Of a DNA stretch of 5,389 bases, positions 1 to 4,337 are shown piece by piece. Under the pieces are notes generated by a model, which was given only the letters and a program-made list of their open reading frames with translations, ran no database searches and was not told the DNA's origin. Position 1 is the stretch's first letter; the number at the start of each line of letters is the position of its first letter. A program made the translations under genes and the position numbers. Origin of the DNA: an uncultured Solirubrobacterales bacterium (lineage in GTDB: Bacteria; Actinomycetota; Thermoleophilia; Solirubrobacterales; Solirubrobacteraceae); assembly GCA_937973575.1 (NCBI GenBank), contig CALJKH010000089.1, forward strand, positions 1 to 5,389, in the 5' to 3' direction.

Positions 1-517
1 GGTCACGCATGTATGCGGAACAGGCGATGACACGGTCTGCCCTGTTGGTCATCCAACGCTCCACCCCGTGGATGTGGGACTGCGGATGGTCTTGGACCCA
101 GCCCTGGTGTCTGCCGTATTCGGTCGCGTGAACTGTCATCACGAGTGGGCAGCGGAAGCGCTTGGCGAGGTGGTCGCCAGCAGAGGCAACAAGCCAGTCG
201 TGACCATGGACAAGGTCAAATTCGAAGCGGTCGCCAAGCTCCACGCCCGCTGCGAGAAGGTCGGAGTTCATGTGCTCAATCCAAGTAATGAACTCTGAGA
301 GGTCGCGTGGGCGGCTTGGCTCAACAACGCGGTGGACATGGACTCCGTCCATGTCCTCCTCTGTTGGCGAGGTGTCGTCACCGCGGGTGAGGACGTGAAC
401 CTCAGCCGATCCGGTAGCCACAAGCTGTTCGCTGAGCTTGCGGACGTGGCGAGCCAGCCCACCTTCCACGATCGGCGGGTATTCCCAGCTGAGGATTAGT
501 ACGCGGGGCTTTGTCAT
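1..517 (-). CDS. GT4 glycosyltransferase, glycogen-synthase-like (3' end outside window)
   Basis: This is the first 172 residues of a GT-B fold family 4 glycosyltransferase; the C-terminal donor-binding half lies beyond base 1. The start reads MTKPRVLILSWEYPP, followed by a glycine loop GGLARHV (residues 19-25), the first Rossmann motif of bacterial glycogen synthases and related GT4 enzymes. DLVHGHDW (101-108), TVHATEYGRHQGW (128-140) and ERWMTNRADRVIACS (153-167) are typical of the N-terminal acceptor domain. The family transfers glucose from a nucleotide sugar onto a growing alpha-1,4-glucan in the cytosol. The ATG at 517 overlaps the TGA of the branching-enzyme gene (ATGA), and no Shine-Dalgarno sequence is visible, so translation is probably coupled. 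It occupies the position of Rv3032 of M. tuberculosis, an alpha-1,4-glucosyltransferase of MGLP and glycogen synthesis. Family assignment is firm; the exact donor (UDP- or ADP-glucose) and product are inference. Confidence -1.
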   Translation of the reverse strand, partial: MTKPRVLILSWEYPPIVEGGLARHVRKLSEQLVATGSAEVHVLTRGDDTSPTEEDMDGVHVHRVVEPSRPRDLSEFITWIEHMNSDLLAAGVELGDRFEFDLVHGHDWLVASAGDHLAKRFRCPLVMTVHATEYGRHQGWVQDHPQSHIHGVERWMTNRADRVIACSAYMRD

Positions 518-1929
518 GGTGAGAAAAGAGCGTTGGGGCGCAGGTCTGGCGCGATGCTTTCGAGAGTGTCGGGGAACTCAGATTCTAATGCGCCTTGGAC
601 TGAGTCAAGGTGCGCCTCTGCTCGCTCGGTCGGATAGTCACCTGTGCTGCCGCCCTCGTGGAGGAAAGCCCAGTCGGAGGCCTCCAAAGCAAGCAGCGCG
701 CGAAGCTGCTCAGGCGACGACGCGTCCTTCCCGTTGTGACGGGTGCGCAGTTCAGTGCCGCGAATCCGCCACGCAAACTCTGCGGCCTTCGGGCCCGACC
801 AAACATCAAAGCCTCTGCCCCGCCCCCAGCTCGTCTCCGGTGGATCTTCCTTGATCCGCACTGGGCGCCGGCGGGCGACAGCCTCGTCAAGGCGTTCAAT
901 CTCGATCCCACGCTCAGCAGCTTGGGAGACGACAGTCTGGAGCCACCAGATTCCCTCATGCCAATGGTGGCCAAAGAGCTCGGTGTCCATTGCCACAACA
1001 GCCAACGGGTCACGGACAGCCCCCGATGCACCGACCAGGCGTTTCTCGACAGCGTCGAGGAATGAGGTTGCGTCCCGGCGTACTGCTTCCCACGCACGCG
1101 CTGGGTCGTAGGCAGTTCCATCGTTGGCCCAAGCTCGGTGGTGGTGAGTGGTGAGCCCATGGTGGTCGCGGTACTCGGGGCCGGCTGGGTAGCCGTCGTG
1201 TGACCAAACCAGTTCGGTCAGTTCACGGTCCATTGGCACAAGGGTTGGCCCCTCAGGTGATGCATGCGGGACAAGGTTGCGCTTCGCACCGCGGCCCAGG
1301 ACATCAGTCCAATCAACAACTGCTGTGTGAACGCCAGCTTCAGCGAGTAGACGGTCCATCCATGGGGCGTGCCCACATTCCGGGAGCCAAAGGCCGCCAT
1401 TCCAACCTGCAAACCTGCGGCGGTGTGAGGCGATCCCAGTCTCAAGTTGCATCCTTACTGCACCGTCCACTGCGGCTAGCGGAAGCACCTCGTGAGTCGC
1501 GGAGGAAGTCCATGCGGCGTGTTGCGCCCAAGCGCCGATCAGGTCGCCGTCGAGTTCATCCCAAAGCTCTGCAGCCTCTTGGTAAACGGCTGCCGAGTGG
1601 CGGATTGCCTTGGCTACATCCTCCCTCCCCCGGGCTCGTTCCTCAGCCTCGTCCAGCTCGTGAGTGGCTGGCCGCAGCTCACGCAGGAAGGCCCGGCATA
1701 GCTCATTCGTCTTTGGGTCCTCAAGCTGGTCAGCAAGCACGGGCGTGACAGAGAGCGTTAAGGGCGCGCCTGAATCGAGCAGGTCGAGGAGCGGCAGATA
1801 CGAAGTTGCGATTGCCTCCCAAAGCCACTCCTCACCAAACGGCCAGGTGCCGTGGCCAACAACCAGCGGCATGTGAGTGTGAAGGACGATTGCGAGCGAG
1901 CCGCCGCGCCCTGGCGGCCGAAGGCTCAT
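514..1929 (-). CDS. GH57 1,4-alpha-glucan branching enzyme
   Basis: A 471-residue glycoside hydrolase family 57 protein of the branching-enzyme type (DUF1957-like), predicted to cut an alpha-1,4-glucan and re-attach the piece as an alpha-1,6 branch in the cytosol. Visible motifs: LHTHMP (16-21, conserved region 1), GGLWLPECGH (178-187) with E184 as the expected nucleophile, and AMDTELFGHHWHEG (313-326) with D315 as the expected acid/base. ETSWGRGRGFDVW (365-377) and the C-terminal helical motif LEASDWAFL (415-423) also fit. The loop GYPAGPEYRDHH (246-257) corresponds to the flexible GYPG...YR loop of GH57 branching enzymes. No signal peptide is seen. The ATG at 1929 overlaps the upstream methyltransferase stop as ATGA, and its own stop overlaps the glycosyltransferase start. 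It is somewhat shorter than Rv3031 but has all key regions. The family call is firm; branching rather than hydrolysis is inferred from motifs and neighbours. Confidence -1.
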   Translation of the reverse strand: MSLRPPGRGGSLAIVLHTHMPLVVGHGTWPFGEEWLWEAIATSYLPLLDLLDSGAPLTLSVTPVLADQLEDPKTNELCRAFLRELRPATHELDEAEERARGREDVAKAIRHSAAVYQEAAELWDELDGDLIGAWAQHAAWTSSATHEVLPLAAVDGAVRMQLETGIASHRRRFAGWNGGLWLPECGHAPWMDRLLAEAGVHTAVVDWTDVLGRGAKRNLVPHASPEGPTLVPMDRELTELVWSHDGYPAGPEYRDHHGLTTHHHRAWANDGTAYDPARAWEAVRRDATSFLDAVEKRLVGASGAVRDPLAVVAMDTELFGHHWHEGIWWLQTVVSQAAERGIEIERLDEAVARRRPVRIKEDPPETSWGRGRGFDVWSGPKAAEFAWRIRGTELRTRHNGKDASSPEQLRALLALEASDWAFLHEGGSTGDYPTERAEAHLDSVQGALESEFPDTLESIAPDLRPNALFSP

Positions 1930-2684
1930 GCGTAACAGACTGCGATCAGGTCAAGGCAGCCGTTTAGGTCCGTCGTGCGCAGAGCAAAGTCCTTGCTGCT
2001 GATAGCCGGCACGAACCTGTCGTAGAACGGCTTGGTGATGCGCAGCTTCTGATGGACAGTGTCCCAGCCAGCCTTGATCGCAATCTCATGCGCGCGAAGA
2101 ACACGCGCATGGAACAGGCCGTACATCTCAACCTTGTCGAACACCTCAAGGCAGAGCTCGAGATACTCGTCCGGCCGCCACTCCCGAAGGTGGAAGGGGT
2201 TATTGGACTTGACCGCTCCGGGAGGAGCCAGAGTCAACAGGTTGGGAGTGGACACGTAGGCGATGCCGCCTGGGGCGAGAGTGCCCTTGATCTGTTCGAG
2301 GATCCCCTTCGGGTCTTCAACATGCTCAATCGTCTGCAGGAAAACAGAGGCGTCAACTTCCTCATCGAACATCTCGACGAGCGTGCGCTCAAACCGAATG
2401 TTGTCTGCGACATAACGAAGGCGTGCGTGTTCAAAGGTCTCAGGGTTTGCTTCCACTCCCACTACCGACTTGGCAGCCGTGGCAAGTAGCCCAGTGCCGT
2501 AACCCTCGCCGCAGGCAAGGTCTACAACGCGCTTACCGGAGACGCGCTCGGTGATCCACTCGTAGACCGCGAGGTGGCGGCGATACCAGTAGTTCTCCTC
2601 AGGAACGTCAGGGAGAGTGCGCTCTCCAGTCAGTTCAAGGGGAGGCACTCCGTCGGGCTGATTCTCTTGGAAATACTTAGTCAC
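1926..2684 (-). CDS. SAM-dependent methyltransferase, Rv3030-like, first gene of the glucan operon
   Basis: A class I SAM-dependent methyltransferase of 252 residues from the GTG at 2684. SAM motif I is VVDLACGEGYGTG (53-65), the acidic residue after beta-2 is E78 in VVGVEANPE, followed by FLQTIEHVEDP (115-125) and LAPGGIAYVSTPN (136-148). NPFHLREW (162-169) is a motif often seen in sugar-modifying methyltransferases. The N-terminal block ELTGERTLPD...ENYWYRRH (17-37) closely resembles what I recall of the Rv3030 family. The reading frame continues to another GTG at 2765, but that would overlap the divergent gene by 54 bp; starting at 2684 keeps the family N-terminus intact and leaves a TACCCT box 8 bp upstream, as in leaderless mRNAs. 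Its stop overlaps the branching-enzyme start (ATGA). The likely substrate is a glucan, oligosaccharide or glucosylglycerate precursor; this is inferred from context, not from residues. Confidence -1.
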   Translation of the reverse strand: MTKYFQENQPDGVPPLELTGERTLPDVPEENYWYRRHLAVYEWITERVSGKRVVDLACGEGYGTGLLATAAKSVVGVEANPETFEHARLRYVADNIRFERTLVEMFDEEVDASVFLQTIEHVEDPKGILEQIKGTLAPGGIAYVSTPNLLTLAPPGAVKSNNPFHLREWRPDEYLELCLEVFDKVEMYGLFHARVLRAHEIAIKAGWDTVHQKLRITKPFYDRFVPAISSKDFALRTTDLNGCLDLIAVCYA

Positions 2685-2708
2685 GGGTCTGAAGGGTAGA
2701 GTGCGCTC
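2614..2708. repeat. Pair of 11-bp direct repeats (AGAGTGCGCTC) 84 bp apart
   Basis: AGAGTGCGCTC occurs at 2614-2624, inside the start of the operon methyltransferase, and at 2698-2708, in the divergent intergenic gap. The first copy lies in a perfect 6-bp inverted repeat, GGAGAG-TGCG-CTCTCC (2612-2627). Read on the minus strand in the methyltransferase frame both copies encode ERTLP. They may be regulator sites for the divergent promoters or a chance or ancestral duplication. Confidence -1.
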
Positions 2709-2711
2709 CGC
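2685..2711. promoter_or_regulatory. 27-bp divergent intergenic region with overlapping -10-like boxes
   Basis: The gap lies between the GTG of the operon methyltransferase (2684) and the ATG of the divergent methyltransferase (2712). TAGAGT (2697-2702, plus) is 9 bp before the ATG and TACCCT (2698-2693, minus) is 8 bp before the GTG. Both fit the TANNNT pattern and the spacing expected of actinobacterial leaderless promoters, and they overlap by two bases. No convincing -35 element was found for either direction. The -10 assignment is inference from spacing and a short loose motif. Confidence -1.
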
Positions 2712-3629
2712 ATGACCGCCCCCGCGACAGACGAAGAGATCCGCGATGTCAACGAGCGCTACCACGATGTAGCTGCTGTTACCTACGACTCAAAGTGGGG
2801 AATTGACTTTGGCCCGATCGGCCTGAGTCAGGTTGAAGGCAAGCTTGAAAAGGTCCTCGGCAAGCCGGTTCCGAACCTTGGCCGCGTGGTCGAAATCGGC
2901 GCGGGTACGGGCTACTTCTCACTCAACCTGCTGCTTGGCGGCAAGTGCGAGGAGGTTGTCGCGACTGACATCTCCCCGGGGATGATCAAGACACTGAAGG
3001 CCAATGCCAAGCGCCTTGGGCTGAAGGTTGAAGCGCACACCTGCGAGGCAGCTGAGCTGCCGCTCGAGGATGAGTCGGTTGACACTGTCCTCGGCCACGC
3101 CGTCCTCCACCACCTTCCAGACCTCGACGCAGCATTTGAAGAGTTCTTCCGCGTCTTGAAGCCAGGCGGCGTCCTCTTCTTCGGTGGCGAACCATCGAAG
3201 CTTGGTGACCAGATCGCCAATGTCCCCAAGGGCTTCGCCCGCAGGGTCTCCCCAGCTTGGCGAGCAGCTCTGCGCGCTCGCCCAGCACCCGCAGCCCACG
3301 CTGATGGTTCGGGGTCAGAGGAGGAGCACGACCTTGAGAAGTTCGTTGATGTTCACGCCTTCGAGCCAAAGGCGATCAGCGCCCCGGCTATGTCAGCCGG
3401 CTTTGCCGACGTCGAGGTTGTTGGCGAAGAACTACTCGCCAACTGGTTCGGTTGGACTAACCGGGCACTTGAAGCGACAGCCGACCCTGAGGACGTACCA
3501 ATGGCTTGGCGCATGTACGCATTCCGCGGATACGTCGCGTTGCAGAAGGTTGACCGCGCACTGCTCGAGGGCAGACTGCCGGCGCAGATCTTCTACAACC
3601 TGATGGTCGGCGCGCGCAAGCCCGCCTGA
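2712..3629 (+). CDS. Class I SAM-dependent methyltransferase (UbiE/Methyltransf_11-like), divergent from the glucan operon
   Basis: A 305-residue methyltransferase unrelated in detail to its divergent neighbour. Motif I is VVEIGAGTGYFS (59-70), the ribose-binding acidic residue is D85 in VVATDISPGM, the post-II region is ELPLEDESVDTVLGHAVLHHLPD (115-137), and motif III is RVLKPGGVLFFGGEP (147-161). The C-terminal third (about 205-305, with FVDVHAFEP, NWFGWTNRALEA and AQIFYNLMVGARKP) lies outside the catalytic fold and probably forms the substrate cap; I do not recognise its specificity. A stop codon at 2697 in the same frame makes ATG 2712 the first possible start. No good Shine-Dalgarno is seen; a TAGAGT box lies 9 bp upstream. 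It is head-to-head with the operon methyltransferase across 27 bp and converges with the secreted-protein gene. Context suggests polysaccharide methylation, but a quinone, lipid or small-molecule substrate is equally compatible with the fold. Confidence -1.
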   Translation: MTAPATDEEIRDVNERYHDVAAVTYDSKWGIDFGPIGLSQVEGKLEKVLGKPVPNLGRVVEIGAGTGYFSLNLLLGGKCEEVVATDISPGMIKTLKANAKRLGLKVEAHTCEAAELPLEDESVDTVLGHAVLHHLPDLDAAFEEFFRVLKPGGVLFFGGEPSKLGDQIANVPKGFARRVSPAWRAALRARPAPAAHADGSGSEEEHDLEKFVDVHAFEPKAISAPAMSAGFADVEVVGEELLANWFGWTNRALEATADPEDVPMAWRMYAFRGYVALQKVDRALLEGRLPAQIFYNLMVGARKPA

Positions 3630-3633
3630 GCAC

Positions 3634-4254
3634 CTAGCGCTTAGAGGCCTTCGGCTTCTTAGTTGGCTTGGGCTTCTTAGTTGCCTTCGGCTTCTTTGTG
3701 GCCTTCGGCTTCTTGGTTGCCTTCGGCTTCTTCGTTCCCTTGTGCTTGGGCTGACCTGAGGCGGCGTTACCGATTCCACGCTCGTAAGGCGCTGGCCCAC
3801 CGAGCGAAAGCGCACAGACCTGCTGATCATCATCGCCGCCTGATCGGAGCCACTCACAAGGAATCGGCTCCTTGATTGGCGGATCGATGCAGAGGCCTAC
3901 TGTCCCCTCGGAGTCGCTGGAAACTGGAACTGCCCAGCAGCCATATGGAGGGTTGCCATCCGGGCAGACATAGCGACCATCGTCTTGGACGCATTCAGCT
4001 GGCATCGGAGGCAGGCCGGGCTCGGGTGATCCACCATCACTCGGGTCGGGAGTGCCTGTCGGCGGCGCTGGCTCCGAAGGAGTCTCTGGCTCCGCAGGCG
4101 TTCCTGGCCCGGCAGGCGTTTCTGGCTGGGCAGGCAGGACTATCTCAGTCTGAGAGCTCTGGCCTGCGTCGTCCGGCTCGGCCATCGCCGCCGCAGGGGC
4201 AACGAGCAGCGCCAAGCTGGCAAGAAGGGCTCCAAAGGTTGCCTTTGCGGGCAT
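3634..4254 (-). CDS. Secreted six-cysteine protein with acidic Pro-rich linker and basic TKKPKA-repeat tail
   Basis: A 206-residue protein that I do not recognise as a named family. Residues 1-25 are a signal peptide (short basic start, hydrophobic LLASLALLVAPAAA, cleavage probably after AMA). Residues 26-87 are Pro/Glu-rich with imperfect PETPAE hexads (44-61), at least eleven Asp/Glu and no Lys/Arg. Residues 88-147 hold six cysteines (88, 97, 106, 122, 133, 147), enough for three disulfides. Residues 170-206 form a tail of five TKKPKA-like repeats with 18 Lys and no acidic residue. No LPXTG motif or C-terminal membrane segment is seen, so any surface attachment would be by charge, perhaps to anionic wall polymers (inference). 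ATG 4254 is chosen because it begins a clean signal peptide and has a TACAAT box 7 bp upstream; a GTG at 4272 would add six residues. The stop is 4 bp from that of the convergent methyltransferase. Confidence -1.
   Translation of the reverse strand: MPAKATFGALLASLALLVAPAAAMAEPDDAGQSSQTEIVLPAQPETPAGPGTPAEPETPSEPAPPTGTPDPSDGGSPEPGLPPMPAECVQDDGRYVCPDGNPPYGCWAVPVSSDSEGTVGLCIDPPIKEPIPCEWLRSGGDDDQQVCALSLGGPAPYERGIGNAASGQPKHKGTKKPKATKKPKATKKPKATKKPKPTKKPKASKR
3643..3659 (+). terminator. Weak candidate hairpin after the divergent methyltransferase
   Basis: AGAGGCC and GGCTTCT pair over 7 bp (one G-T wobble) around a TTC loop, 14 bp downstream of the methyltransferase stop. The following bases are only moderately T-rich, so it is a poor intrinsic terminator. 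It lies wholly inside the last codons of the convergent secreted-protein gene, whose repeats each carry a similar GCC-TTC-GGC mini-stem. Confidence -1.
3646..3735 (-). repeat. Five 18-bp in-frame tandem repeats encoding TKKPKA/TKKPKP
   Basis: Five consecutive 18-bp units encode TKKPKA, TKKPKA, TKKPKA, TKKPKP and TKKPKA (residues 174-203 of the secreted protein). The AAG AAG CCG AAG core is invariant except for CCC in unit 4. The leading Thr codon differs (ACG, ACC, ACA, ACT, ACT) and the last codon alternates GCA/GCC. The phase is exactly codon-preserving, so unit gain or loss would change tail length without a frameshift. Confidence -1.
4072..4125 (-). repeat. Degenerate 18-bp in-frame repeats encoding PETPAG-PGTPAE-PETPSE
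   Basis: Three imperfect hexads (residues 44-61 of the secreted protein) follow the pattern P-x-T-P-x-x, with further decayed copies downstream (PAPPTG, TPDPSD). Codon-level similarity is visible (repeated Thr-Pro-Ala/Ser triplets), but the units have diverged more than the C-terminal array. The segment is an acidic, probably extended linker. Confidence -1.
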
Positions 4255-4261
4255 GCACCGA

Positions 4262-4267
4262 ATTGTA
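4262..4267 (-). promoter_or_regulatory. -10 box (TACAAT) for the secreted-protein gene, leaderless spacing
   Basis: On the minus strand TACAAT matches TATAAT at five of six positions and ends 7 bp before the ATG at 4254, which would place transcription initiation at or next to the start codon. No Shine-Dalgarno lies before that ATG and no clear -35 hexamer is found at 16-18 bp. The position supports both the chosen start and leaderless expression. Confidence -1.
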
Positions 4268-4269
4268 CA

Positions 4270-4292
4270 CACTCATTTGACTGAATTGAGTG
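4270..4292. promoter_or_regulatory. Operator-like 23-bp imperfect palindrome upstream of the secreted-protein gene
   Basis: CACTCA (4270-4275) and TGAGTG (4287-4292) are perfect inverted arms around an odd centre at 4281; of 11 symmetric pairs, 9 match. The palindrome starts 2 bp upstream of the TACAAT box and covers the -35 side of the presumed promoter, a position suited to a dimeric regulator. The regulator is unknown and chance symmetry in an AT-richer gap is possible. Confidence -1.
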
Positions 4293-4337
4293 ACAGAGAC
4301 CTCAAAATCACAAACAGCAACCCAGTTCGAGTCTTTT

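Larger units (their letters stand above)
4255..4337. other. 83-bp intergenic gap between diguanylate cyclase and secreted-protein genes
   Basis: This is the longest non-coding stretch in the window. It holds the -10-like box and the palindrome described separately. No GC-rich stem followed by a T run was seen after the cyclase stop (4338-4340), so read-through from the cyclase gene into the secreted-protein gene is possible. Confidence -1.

Noticed and set aside
438..1748. Long open frames on the plus strand (438-854, 610-1065, 743-1111, 1200-1748)
   Set aside because: They lie antisense to the GH57 gene, which has clear catalytic motifs along its length; their translations are Arg/Ser/Pro-rich low-quality sequence with no motif.
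2685..2765. Extension of the operon methyltransferase to the GTG at 2765 (27 extra residues)
   Set aside because: It would overlap the divergent methyltransferase gene by 54 bp, the added residues (ALVDIADLFVCRGG...) do not resemble the family N-terminus, and the ELTGERTLPD block lies suitably near the start when beginning at 2684. It is not fully excluded because of the repeated ERTLP.
2912..3369. Minus-strand open frames opposite the divergent methyltransferase
   Set aside because: They are shadows of a well-motivated class I methyltransferase; no domain, start signal or codon pattern supports them.
3646..3735. Repeat array as a possible CRISPR or satellite element
   Set aside because: There are no spacers; the 18-bp units are contiguous, in codon phase and part of a signal-peptide-bearing ORF.
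3876..4280. 134-residue plus-strand open frame opposite the secreted-protein gene
   Set aside because: The minus strand has a proper signal peptide, ordered cysteines and in-phase repeats; the plus frame has none of these.
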